From Opitutia bacterium UBA7374 (GTDB lineage Bacteria; Verrucomicrobiota; Verrucomicrobiia; Opitutales; Coraliomargaritaceae), in assembly GCA_002469895.1 (NCBI GenBank), contig DKOA01000059.1:1-63363 (forward strand): 63,363 nucleotides of DNA, written 5' to 3'. Of this stretch, positions 1-7,704 are shown piece after piece (position 1 is the stretch's first letter; every line of letters begins with the position of its first letter). The notes under the pieces were generated by a model. It did no database searches. It was not told the DNA's origin and saw only the letters and a list, made by a program, of their open reading frames with translations. Position numbers and translations under genes: made by a program.

Positions 1-1
1 T

Positions 2-1009
2 GATGCTTTTGCGCGTGCCTGGTATAAGCTGACGCACCGCGATATGGGGCCAAAGGTTCGGTATCTCGGTTCAGATGTACCTGACGAAGAATTGATCTGG
101 CAGGATCCGCTGCCCGCTCGCTCTTATGATCTGGTAGATGGTTCGGATGCCACGGATTTGAAAGATAAGATTCTGGCCTCCGGGTTGACCGTTTCTGAAT
201 TGGTTTCTACGGCATGGGCTTCGGCTTCGACTTTCCGGGGTTCGGATATGCGTGGCGGTGCCAATGGTGCCCGTCTACGGTTGACTCCGCAGAAGTACTG
301 GGAGGTGAATAATCCGCAGCAACTGTCCAAGGTGTTGGATGCTCTGGAATCTATTCAAAAGGGCTTCAATGAAGCGCAGTCGGGTAACAAGGCGGTTTCA
401 TTGGCCGATTTGATTGTACTGGCAGGTTGTGCGGGCTTGGAGTCCGCGGCAAAGAGTGCGGGGCAGACGATTGAGGTTCCCTTTACTCCGGGTCGTGTGG
501 ATGCCAATCAGGAGCATACTGATGTGGAGAGTTTTCTTCCTTTGGAACCACAGGCGGATGGTTTCCGGAATTACCTGAAGAGCCGGATGTATCTCGAATC
601 GGAGCATATGTTGATTGACCGCGCTCAGTTACTGACGCTGACCGCTCCGGAAATGACTGTTCTAATCGGTGGTTTGCGTGTATTGGAAACTAATACGGAT
701 GCATCCAACTGGGGGGTATTTACCGACCGTCCCGGTGCGCTGAGTAATGACTTCTTTGTCAATTTACTGGATCTGGGCATCCAGTGGAGTGCGGTTGATC
801 CGCATGAGCAGGTCTTTGAAGGGAAGGATCGGAAGAGCGGCGCGGTCAAGTGGACCGGCAGTCGCGTCGATTTAATCTTCGGTTCAAATTCCGAACTGCG
901 TGCCATTGCAGAGATCTACGGTAGCGCTGATTCAGGGGAGAAGTTCCTGAAGGACTTTGTCGCCGCCTGGAACAAGGTGATGAATCTCGATCGCTTCGAC
1001 TTGAAGTAG
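2..1009 (+). CDS. katG: catalase-peroxidase, C-terminal part (5' end outside window)
   Basis: KatG breaks down hydrogen peroxide using haem, with catalase and peroxidase activity in one chain. The frame is open from base 2 and reads DAFARAWYKLTHRDMGP, a segment conserved in the second, haem-less C-terminal domain of the family, and runs about 335 residues to the stop. Further family signatures are LTAPEMTVLIGGLRVL and NWGVFTDRPGALSNDFFVNLLD near residues 215-260. The haem-binding N-terminal half must lie upstream of the window. The internal ATG at 44 is not the start. No unusual feature is seen. Confidence 0.97.
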   Translation, partial: DAFARAWYKLTHRDMGPKVRYLGSDVPDEELIWQDPLPARSYDLVDGSDATDLKDKILASGLTVSELVSTAWASASTFRGSDMRGGANGARLRLTPQKYWEVNNPQQLSKVLDALESIQKGFNEAQSGNKAVSLADLIVLAGCAGLESAAKSAGQTIEVPFTPGRVDANQEHTDVESFLPLEPQADGFRNYLKSRMYLESEHMLIDRAQLLTLTAPEMTVLIGGLRVLETNTDASNWGVFTDRPGALSNDFFVNLLDLGIQWSAVDPHEQVFEGKDRKSGAVKWTGSRVDLIFGSNSELRAIAEIYGSADSGEKFLKDFVAAWNKVMNLDRFDLK

Positions 1010-1085
1010 TTGTTTCTTAGTTAGCTCTAATTTTTACTAGCCTTGTTCGGAGTTTTTCGGGCAAGTCTTTTTTGTGGTCCAGCGA

Positions 1086-2069
1086 TCAGCTTTTATCTGG
1101 TTGTGTGAGCAAGACACGCGTCTGCAGGCCGGGTAGGAAATCGGAGAAGGTGTCGCCCTCCGGTGCGTTGCGCAGCACGCGCTGGACCATGCCCATCTTC
1201 GCATCCAGATTGTCGACCATAGAGACAAACACCGCTTCCGGAGTGGCAGCCATAGCAGCGGCACCCCATTCTTTTTCACCTTGGTGACTGAGGATAATGT
1301 GCTCGAGGCGTTCGGTCAGGTCGGGGTTGAGCTTGGAGAGAAGAGCGGCTTTTCGCGCGACTCGGAAGCCGATGACAACATGCCCTTGAAGAGTGCCGAT
1401 GCGGCTGGTTTTGACGGCGAAGTCGCCCTCGTATTCTTCGAGTTTTCCGATGTCGTGAAGAACGATACCGGCCAGTGCCAGGTCGGGGTCGACCTGTGGG
1501 TAGACCGGGAGTAAGGCACGGGCCGCCTGCAGCATATGCACGGTGTGTTCGAGCAGGCCGTTACGATAGGCATGGTGCATACTAATGGCTGCGGGACATA
1601 CGCGAAAATGGTCACCCACTTCTTCAAGTACCCGCTCAACCGTTTCCTTCAACTGGGGATGCTGGATGACGGCGACGGCGTCTTGCAGTGTTTGCCACAG
1701 GGTTTCTTCTGTTTCAGGTGGTGTTTCGACGAGTTCTCCGGCGACGCCTTCGGCTTCGGCTTCGTCGAGATCAATCTGTTCTGCTGACTGGAGGCGTGGG
1801 GAGAAACGATCGTTGTAGTATTCCGTCTTACCGGCTACCCGAAGGATGGAGCCTTCATCCATCTTTTCGATCGCTTTGAAAATTGCGGAGTCAGAAAAGC
1901 AATTTGCGGTAAAGCTGCCACCGCTGTCGCCCAGTTCGATACTGAGGAAGGGGTTGCCGTTTTTCGCTGTTTTGGTATGCTTACGGCGTAGTATTAGTAT
2001 GCAGCGGAAGGGTGCAGCAATGGCCGGATCGATGGCTTTAACTTCCTGGACGTTGTGATAATCAGACAT
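1086..2069 (-). CDS. HD-domain 3'-5' exoribonuclease, YhaM-like
   Basis: A 327-residue protein with an N-terminal OB-fold-type nucleic-acid-binding region (about residues 20-100) and a C-terminal HD phosphohydrolase domain. The HD metal site is seen as HHAYRNGLLEHT near 165-176 and HDIGK at 205-209, with a later HxGxKEWG-like stretch. The order OB fold then HD is that of YhaM/CBF1 exoribonucleases, which trim RNA from the 3' end. Its length matches the family (about 310-330). It converges on katG with about 75 bases between the stops. The specific substrate is inferred from family only. Confidence 0.85.
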   Translation of the reverse strand: MSDYHNVQEVKAIDPAIAAPFRCILILRRKHTKTAKNGNPFLSIELGDSGGSFTANCFSDSAIFKAIEKMDEGSILRVAGKTEYYNDRFSPRLQSAEQIDLDEAEAEGVAGELVETPPETEETLWQTLQDAVAVIQHPQLKETVERVLEEVGDHFRVCPAAISMHHAYRNGLLEHTVHMLQAARALLPVYPQVDPDLALAGIVLHDIGKLEEYEGDFAVKTSRIGTLQGHVVIGFRVARKAALLSKLNPDLTERLEHIILSHQGEKEWGAAAMAATPEAVFVSMVDNLDAKMGMVQRVLRNAPEGDTFSDFLPGLQTRVLLTQPDKS

Positions 2070-2344
2070 AGCGCGAAGTATAGAGAAGGGTGCGTCGGAG
2101 GGAAGTTTGAAACGTATAAAGATGAAACGAGTTCTGGGCAGGCGAGTGGTTTCGGAAGACCCTCTTGAGCAGAGACAAGACTAATGGAGAACCGAAGCAC
2201 TCCTTTATTATCCGGGTACTCTATCAGCGCGTTTACAACTCGAATCGATTATCCGTTCGATTCTCCCTCGTTTGGCTACTCTTCAGATTGGAGCACTATG
2301 TAATGCATTGACTTCCTTGTAATATAGGTTAAAAAGCCTATTTA

Positions 2345-3145
2345 ATGAACAATAAAAGCCTATTTTATTGTCTGATTGCCTCTTCGATGGTATCCTCGGT
2401 AAGTGCGGTTATGAACATTGTGTTGGATTACGGGGATACTTCTGCGCAAGACATTTCCAGCTATGGGGCGGCCTTCACTGCGGCCGAGCGTTTTTGGGAA
2501 AGTCGTGTGACTGGTTACATCGATCAGGGGAACGCAGCGCCCAGCGAGTTGCGAATTGATGTATCGCTGGGTAATATTGACGGATTTGCAGGGACTCTTG
2601 GGACGGCGTCAGTAACGCGCGTTAATTTTCTCGGCAGTTTTGTCGAGCCCACTCGTGGTGAAATGACTTTTGATACAACGGATATCCCCTTCTATGGTAA
2701 TACATTTCCCGGTACTTTTGAGGATGTGATCCGTCATGAAATGGGTCATGTGCTTGGTTTGGGTTTGCTCTGGACATTCAATGATGTCTACGTGGACGGG
2801 ACCGGACAATACACCGGTGCCGCAGGGTTGGCGGCCTTTCGCGAGGAGTTCAATGCGCCCACCGCCGCTTTTGTGCCGGTAGAGTTAGCGGGTGGAGCAG
2901 GCACGGCCGATGGTCACTGGGACGAGGGTACAAACTTTGCGAGCAATGGTCGTCGGCTCGACGATGAGCTGATGAGCGGATCGGCCAGTGGTAATATGTG
3001 GTTAAGTAATACTACTTTGCAGAGTTTCCGTGACATCGGCTACACGGTGGTGCCGGAGCCGGCCGCATATGCCTTATGGATTGGTTTTCTCTGCATATGT
3101 AGAGCATTCGCTTCCCGGAGTAAGGCAGGAAATAGCGCAGCCTAA
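2345..3145 (+). CDS. PEP-CTERM secreted metalloprotease-like protein
   Basis: A 266-residue exported protein. It opens with a signal-peptide-like stretch (about residues 3-22). Near residue 130 it carries RHEMGHVLGLGLLW, an HExxHxxGxG zinc motif typical of metzincin-type proteases. The C terminus has the PEP-CTERM sorting signal: VVPEPAAYAL, a hydrophobic segment and a basic end. Family knowledge says such proteins pass to the cell surface through the exosortase system. The upstream region contains an imperfect inverted repeat ATAGGTT/AGCCTAT just before the ATG. The substrate is unknown, and the mature protein would be small (about 21-24 kDa). It stands alone, with no exosortase nearby. Confidence 0.8.
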   Translation: MNNKSLFYCLIASSMVSSVSAVMNIVLDYGDTSAQDISSYGAAFTAAERFWESRVTGYIDQGNAAPSELRIDVSLGNIDGFAGTLGTASVTRVNFLGSFVEPTRGEMTFDTTDIPFYGNTFPGTFEDVIRHEMGHVLGLGLLWTFNDVYVDGTGQYTGAAGLAAFREEFNAPTAAFVPVELAGGAGTADGHWDEGTNFASNGRRLDDELMSGSASGNMWLSNTTLQSFRDIGYTVVPEPAAYALWIGFLCICRAFASRSKAGNSAA

Positions 3146-3214
3146 TTTTATAGGATTCTTTTTTTACTGGACGGATGCGCCGTGTTACTACGACATATCA
3201 GCGTTTCAAATCTG

Positions 3215-3808
3215 ATGCGCCGATCTATAGTACTCTTTATGCCCCTTATTCTGGCCGCGCTTGGTGCCGTGCCATTGGTAATCTTTCTGCCAAAGCTGAA
3301 ATCGCAAATTTCGATCTTTTCGGGCAGTTCGGTTGATCAAACGATGGCAGCCGCAACTACAGGAGCCCCGCTTGGCATTCCCGGTGAAGCAAAGGAGTTG
3401 GCATTTCCCGATCGTGTAGAGCTACAGAATAAGAGCGGTTCGACACTCAAGGCTGTACTCTTGGGGCGGAGCCGAACAAAGATCTCATTTCTTCGGGAAA
3501 GTGATCGGACAGAACATATCTATGCGATACGTGATCTGGATCCAATGAGCCGTAAACTGATTCAAGCATATCCAGTGACTGGCCTGAACATTCGGCAGTC
3601 TGCTGTCGCCGCAAGTAAGTTGAGTCGTGAGGAACTCTATATTGAGCAGTTGCGCGAGAAAAACCGCGCATTAAAAAAAGAAATTGAGCTCCTTAATTTG
3701 GAGGCAAACGAGCACAATCAGCATGATGTAAAAGTGCGTATCGAAAGTCTTCAGGAGCAGATCCTTAAGAATGAGCTGAGCATCCTGAAAAGGGAGCCGT
3801 CACTTTAG
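3215..3808 (+). CDS. membrane-anchored protein with SHD1-like region and coiled coil
   Basis: A 197-residue protein of unknown function. An N-terminal membrane segment (RRSIVLFMPLILAALGAV) is followed by a linker, then about 50 residues (around 75-125) reading like the small beta-rich SHD1-type domain common in Verrucomicrobia and Planctomycetes (LQNKSGSTLKAVLLG and IYAIRDLDPMSRKLI). The last 60 residues are rich in Glu, Leu, Lys and Gln and look like a coiled coil. A GTG at 3182 in the same frame would add 11 residues; ATG at 3215 places the membrane segment at the terminus and is preferred. The SHD1 reading is inference from pattern. Confidence 0.65.
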   Translation: MRRSIVLFMPLILAALGAVPLVIFLPKLKSQISIFSGSSVDQTMAAATTGAPLGIPGEAKELAFPDRVELQNKSGSTLKAVLLGRSRTKISFLRESDRTEHIYAIRDLDPMSRKLIQAYPVTGLNIRQSAVAASKLSREELYIEQLREKNRALKKEIELLNLEANEHNQHDVKVRIESLQEQILKNELSILKREPSL

Positions 3809-3887
3809 AGGTAAAGGGCTTGTTTCTGGTTTTCTGATCGTTCAGAGAAACCCGAGTCTAGTAAATTTGCTGGATCACGGTGCCGAC

Positions 3888-4181
3888 TCAAAGGGAAGTA
3901 CCATCCTTCATTTCCCGAAAGAAGAGACCGACCCTGCCGACTCCGCCAATATATTCGCTTTGGGTTTTTTCGGGAATTTCCTGACAAAACTGGCGCACCG
4001 TAGCTCGATCACCCTCAAAACGGATTTTAATCAGGCCGTTCCCGGTCAGCGCGGTTTCGATCTCGCCCAGCACGCTATCAGACAAACCTTGTTTGCCTAC
4101 GCGTACCAGTGGCTTGAGTCGTTGGGCGATGCCGCGAAGTTCTTTTTTCTCGGCACTGCTCAGTGGTTTTGCTTCTTCCAT
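3888..4181 (-). CDS. yhbY: YhbY-family RNA-binding protein (CRM domain)
   Basis: A 97-residue single-domain CRM protein. The family signature is LKPLVRVGKQGLSDSVLGEI near residues 22-41, with a GxxG-type loop; E. coli YhbY binds pre-50S ribosomal particles. The chosen ATG at 4181 lies 4 bases after the thrS stop, so the two genes are almost certainly co-transcribed and probably translationally coupled. The frame stays open upstream into thrS, but that extension is only overlap. Its length matches the family (about 95-100). Confidence 0.88.
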   Translation of the reverse strand: MEEAKPLSSAEKKELRGIAQRLKPLVRVGKQGLSDSVLGEIETALTGNGLIKIRFEGDRATVRQFCQEIPEKTQSEYIGGVGRVGLFFREMKDGTSL

Positions 4182-4185
4182 TATT

Positions 4186-6021
4186 TTAATCCTTGGGGTC
4201 GGGGAGGGTCTTGGATGCGATGTTCTCGAGCAGTTCAGCGAGGAATTCGTTGACGGTTTTGAGCCCTTCGAGGGCTTTGTTCGCTCGCGAGTTGACTTTG
4301 ACCATGCCGGCTTCGGCTTCTTGTTTGCCGAGGACGAGGAAATTCGGAACTTTATCGAGGTGGCATTTGCGAATCTTGGCACCGAGCTTGTCTGCCACGG
4401 CATCAACGGTGACGCGGATTTTAGCGGCCTTGAGAAGGGTTTCAATTTCACGGGCCTGGGGGACGAGGTCGTCATTCATCGGGAGGATGCGAACTTGCTC
4501 GGGAGCCAGCCAAGTGGGAAAGCTGCCGGCAAAGTGTTCGATAAGGACGCCACAGAAGCGTTCCATCGAGCCGAAGGGAGCGCGGTGGATCATGACGGGA
4601 CGGTGTTTTTCGTTGTCGGCGCCGATGTAGTTAAGGTCAAAACGCTCGGGTAGATTATAGTCGACCTGGACGGTGCCGAGTTGCCATTCGCGGCCGATTA
4701 CGTCTTTCACGACAAAGTCGATCTTTGGGCCATAGAAGGCCGCTTCGCCGGGTTCTTCGGAGTAATCGACACCAAGGGTTTTGGCCGCTTCGCGGAGGGC
4801 GTTTTCGGCGCGGTCCCATTTCTCTGCTTGTCCGACATATTTGGTCGAATCGGGATCGCGAAGCCCGATTCGTACCCGGTAGTCGGACATGCCCAAGGTT
4901 TCAAAGACGAGTTTGACGAGGTCGAGGCAACCGGCGATTTCACCGGCGATCTGATCTTCGGTACAAAAGAGGTGGGCGTCGTCTTGAGTGAATCCGCGGA
5001 CGCGGGTGAGGCCGTTGAGTTCGCCCGATTGTTCCCATCGGTAGACGGTGCCAAATTCAGCGAGTCGGACAGGAAGGTCGCGGTAGGAGTGCGGCTGGCT
5101 GTCGAAGATCTTGATGTGCATCGGGCAATTCATCGGCTTGAGGAGGTAGCCGTCGATCTCGCCGGAATCGAGTTGGTTGGAGAGGTCTGCACAGGAGCAG
5201 CCCTGTTGGGCGAGTTCTTCCACAGTGCCGGGTTCAACTACGGGGGGGAATTGAGATTCCTTGTAGTAGGGGAAGTGACCAGAGGTGCGGTAGAGACCGA
5301 GTTTTCCGATGTGCGGCGTATATACCTGATCGTATCCGGTCTTGCCGAGTTCATCGGCAATGAAGTTTTGCAGTTCGGTACGGAGAACGGCGCCGTTGGG
5401 TGTCCAGAGGACCATCCCGGAGCCGACGGCTTCGTCGATATGAAAGAGTTTAAGTTCTTTGCCTAGTTTGCGGTGGTCCCGTGCGCGGGCCTGTTCCATG
5501 CGTTCAAGGTATTCCGCCAGTTCTTCTTTGTTGGGAAATGCGGTGCCATAGATGCGCTGGAGTTGCTTGTTCTTTTCATCTCCCCGGTGATAGGCACCGG
5601 CGATGGAGAGGAGCTTAAAGGCTTTAATTTTTTTTGTGTAGCCGACATGAGGTCCGGCGCAGAGGTCGATAAATTCTCCGTTTTGGTAAAAGCTGACTTG
5701 TTCGCCTTCAGGGACGTCGTCAAGGCGACCAAGTTTGTAGCGTTCCTGCCCGCACTCTTTGATCTTTTCGACGGCTTCTTCACGGGAGCATTCAATGCGG
5801 GTGAACCTTTGATTCTCCTTGATGACTTTTTTCATCTCGGCCTCGATCGCTTCGAGGTCAGAGGCATCGAGTTTCTTATCGAGGTCGATGTCGTAGTAAA
5901 AGCCGTTGCCCGTGGGTGGCCCGATGTCGAGTTGCGTCTCCGGGTAGAGGCGTAAAACGGCTGTGGCGAGCACGTGGGAACAGGAGTGGCGAAGCTCTTC
6001 GAGCGGGGACATGGCTTTCAT
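4186..6021 (-). CDS. thrS: threonyl-tRNA synthetase lacking the TGS domain
   Basis: Charges tRNA-Thr. The 611-residue protein starts almost directly in the editing domain: HSCSHVLA near residue 12 and DLCAGPH near 120 supply its HxxxH/Cys-His zinc-like site. The class II catalytic core follows, with MNCPMHIKIF, RVRGFTQDDAHLFC and the motif 3 region RAPFGSMERF, and then the anticodon-binding domain. The usual N-terminal TGS domain of about 60 residues is absent, and no in-frame upstream start with TGS sequence is visible. yhbY follows directly. Confidence 0.96.
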   Translation of the reverse strand: MKAMSPLEELRHSCSHVLATAVLRLYPETQLDIGPPTGNGFYYDIDLDKKLDASDLEAIEAEMKKVIKENQRFTRIECSREEAVEKIKECGQERYKLGRLDDVPEGEQVSFYQNGEFIDLCAGPHVGYTKKIKAFKLLSIAGAYHRGDEKNKQLQRIYGTAFPNKEELAEYLERMEQARARDHRKLGKELKLFHIDEAVGSGMVLWTPNGAVLRTELQNFIADELGKTGYDQVYTPHIGKLGLYRTSGHFPYYKESQFPPVVEPGTVEELAQQGCSCADLSNQLDSGEIDGYLLKPMNCPMHIKIFDSQPHSYRDLPVRLAEFGTVYRWEQSGELNGLTRVRGFTQDDAHLFCTEDQIAGEIAGCLDLVKLVFETLGMSDYRVRIGLRDPDSTKYVGQAEKWDRAENALREAAKTLGVDYSEEPGEAAFYGPKIDFVVKDVIGREWQLGTVQVDYNLPERFDLNYIGADNEKHRPVMIHRAPFGSMERFCGVLIEHFAGSFPTWLAPEQVRILPMNDDLVPQAREIETLLKAAKIRVTVDAVADKLGAKIRKCHLDKVPNFLVLGKQEAEAGMVKVNSRANKALEGLKTVNEFLAELLENIASKTLPDPKD

Positions 6022-6092
6022 TATGGGAAATAGATATTTGTCTGATCGAAGACAGTTTGGGCGGGGCGGCTAGTCAATTCCAGAACCGCGCC

Positions 6093-6971
6093 CTATTTGG
6101 ACTGCGTATAAGCAAAGGCGGGAACCCCCTGTACGCCGAGTCCATCAATGACAAAGATTTTTCCGGCTTCCGGTTCTTCGAGGGTTTTGTGAATACCGGT
6201 CGTGACAAAGAGACGATCTAAATTCGGGCCGCCAAAAGCGCAGGCAGTCGTTTCCAAACAGGGAAGGTCGACGCGTTGAAGAAGTTTCCCTGTGGTCGGA
6301 TCGAAACGAGCGACGCAACCGCCATGACAGAAGGCTACCCAGACTTTGTCTTCTGTGTCGATGGTCATGCCATCGGGCGAGCTATCGAAACCGAGTTCTT
6401 CAGTGTTGATGGCGACTCGGGCATTGGTGATTACGCCCGTAGCCATGTCGTAGTCGTAAGCGCGAATTTGTTTGGTCGGCGTATCGATGTAGTAGAGTGC
6501 CTTGGCATCTCCGGTCCAGCAGATGCCGTTGGAGTTGGTTACTGCAGGGATTTTCAGGGACAGACTGCCGTCTGTATCGAGACAGTAGAGGTTGGCGCTT
6601 CCGGTGTTCTTGGTCAGGCTAATACTACCGGCCCAAAAGCGACCAGCCGGGTCGCATTTTCCGTCATTGAAGCGATTGGTTTCTCGCATGGTAGCTTCAG
6701 GGTCGGCGATGGCGATTTTTTCTCCAGTTTTCGGGTTGAAGCGGACAATGCCGCTGTCGCCCGCGTAGAGGTAGTTTCCATCGCTGGTCGGGACGACCGT
6801 TCCAATGCGTTCGCCGACATCCCAAGTTTGTTCATCTCCCGTATCGGTATCGAGTTTGATCAAAGTATGGCCCTCAATATCGACATAGAGAAGGGCGCCC
6901 TCCCACCAAAGAGGACCTTCGCCCCATTGGGAGATGCGCTGGCCAAGCGGTTGCGGTACGGAATGCGACAT
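6093..6971 (-). CDS. SMP-30/gluconolactonase-family sugar lactonase
   Basis: A 292-residue six-bladed beta-propeller protein of the SMP-30/LRE family, which hydrolyses sugar lactones with a divalent metal. Visible motifs are WGEGPLWW (metal-binding Glu) near residue 17, RFNDGKCDPAGRFWAGS near 100, NGICWTGDAKALYYIDT (Asn) near 150 and SSPDGMTID (Asp) near 200. The start MSHSVPQ at 6971 is preferred over an ATG 20 codons upstream because the family begins near this point. The actual lactone substrate cannot be told. No sugar pathway neighbours are present. Confidence 0.88.
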   Translation of the reverse strand: MSHSVPQPLGQRISQWGEGPLWWEGALLYVDIEGHTLIKLDTDTGDEQTWDVGERIGTVVPTSDGNYLYAGDSGIVRFNPKTGEKIAIADPEATMRETNRFNDGKCDPAGRFWAGSISLTKNTGSANLYCLDTDGSLSLKIPAVTNSNGICWTGDAKALYYIDTPTKQIRAYDYDMATGVITNARVAINTEELGFDSSPDGMTIDTEDKVWVAFCHGGCVARFDPTTGKLLQRVDLPCLETTACAFGGPNLDRLFVTTGIHKTLEEPEAGKIFVIDGLGVQGVPAFAYTQSK

Positions 6972-7027
6972 TTGAGTTGGATTGATGGATCTATGCGGCT
7001 TCGTCAATCCCTGGCCGCTTGGTGGGA

Positions 7028-7447
7028 TCATTCGGTCGGCCTATAGCGTCCGCCGTAGCCGGGTTTGTAGAGGGTTAGTTCGAGGACTTCAGAGAGGATG
7101 TCAAAATGCTTATCCTTGGCGTAAACGCGCATGTCCAGATCGAGGGCGAGGCTGGCAATGAGGATGTCGTTCCACGGTAGGGTGTGGCCGCGGTCACGTA
7201 GCGTCCAGGCATGGCGCATGGCAGACTCCCAGTGTTTTTCCAGAACCGGTCGGTAGGGAATAGATTCAAACCAAAAGGCCAGCTTGGAACGTTCCTCCTT
7301 GCCGGCACCTCCCATGAATTCGATGCGGACTGTGCTGCACCAAGCCGCATCATATTCTTCCAGAAGGTTTTCCAGACCAACCTTGCAGGCGAGATCGCCT
7401 TCGCGGCGGCAGGCCTCGATCCAGACGGACGTATCAACCAGGACCAT
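7028..7447 (-). CDS. vapC: VapC-type PIN-domain toxin
   Basis: A 139-residue PIN-domain protein, expected to be a Mg-dependent ribonuclease toxin. The acidic residues of the site are visible: LVDTSVWIE at residues 3-11, STVRIEFMGG near 38-47 and LPWNDILIASLALD near 93-106. Its ATG overlaps the stop of the upstream antitoxin by one base (TAATG), the usual toxin-antitoxin coupling. The RNA target is unknown. Confidence 0.88.
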   Translation of the reverse strand: MVLVDTSVWIEACRREGDLACKVGLENLLEEYDAAWCSTVRIEFMGGAGKEERSKLAFWFESIPYRPVLEKHWESAMRHAWTLRDRGHTLPWNDILIASLALDLDMRVYAKDKHFDILSEVLELTLYKPGYGGRYRPTE

Positions 7448-7650
7448 TAGCGGTCGGAGATTTCGATTTCCTCGTTAGTCGAGGGGTAGTCGAAGGCACC
7501 CTCGCGCAACAAAGTGCCGAATTCGCGGGCCTTTCGGCGGTTGACGAATTCCCGTACTGCGGAGGCTATGGCGGGGCTCTTTTTGCGCTCGCCCGTAATG
7601 CGAGACAATTCCGTCAAGGTGGCTTCGTCGATCTCTACGGTGATTCTCAT
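7447..7650 (-). CDS. vapB: VapB-type antitoxin
   Basis: A 67-residue protein beginning MRITVEIDEATLTEL, a beta strand then helix typical of VapB antitoxins that bind DNA as ribbon-helix-helix or related dimers. The C-terminal half is acidic and would wrap the PIN toxin. It overlaps vapC by one base. A perfect 12-base inverted repeat lies 12-52 bases upstream (7662-7702), a probable autoregulatory operator. Confidence 0.85.
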   Translation of the reverse strand: MRITVEIDEATLTELSRITGERKKSPAIASAVREFVNRRKAREFGTLLREGAFDYPSTNEEIEISDR

Positions 7651-7661
7651 AACATATTAAC

Positions 7662-7702
7662 TTGCATCATTTTGATTCTTTTTCAATAAAAAAATGATGC
7701 AA
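7662..7702 (-). promoter_or_regulatory. inverted repeat upstream of vapBC (probable operator)
   Basis: Arms TTGCATCATTTT (7662-7673) and AAAATGATGCAA (7691-7702) are perfect inverted complements separated by 17 bases. The element sits between the cysS stop and the vapB start, both genes reading leftward. VapB proteins usually bind such repeats to repress their own operon, so operator is the favoured reading. It could also end cysS transcription, but the stem is AT-rich and a strong GC stem is missing. Confidence 0.6.
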
Positions 7703-7704
7703 AA

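Noticed and set aside
2324..2341. Imperfect inverted repeat ATAGGTT/AGCCTAT before the PEP-CTERM protease gene as an operator
   Set aside because: Short, mismatched and AT-rich; related AAAAGCCTATTT copies nearby suggest chance composition.
3828..3852. Hairpin GGTTTTCTGA/TCAGAGAAACC between convergent genes
   Set aside because: It has a bulge and no T-run on either side; not convincing as a terminator.
4681..5466. Open frame of 261 codons on the plus strand
   Set aside because: It lies antisense to thrS and follows the codon pattern of its third positions; no domain or ribosome site.
6276..7046. Open frame of 256 codons on the plus strand
   Set aside because: Antisense to the SMP-30 lactonase gene, which has all expected motifs.
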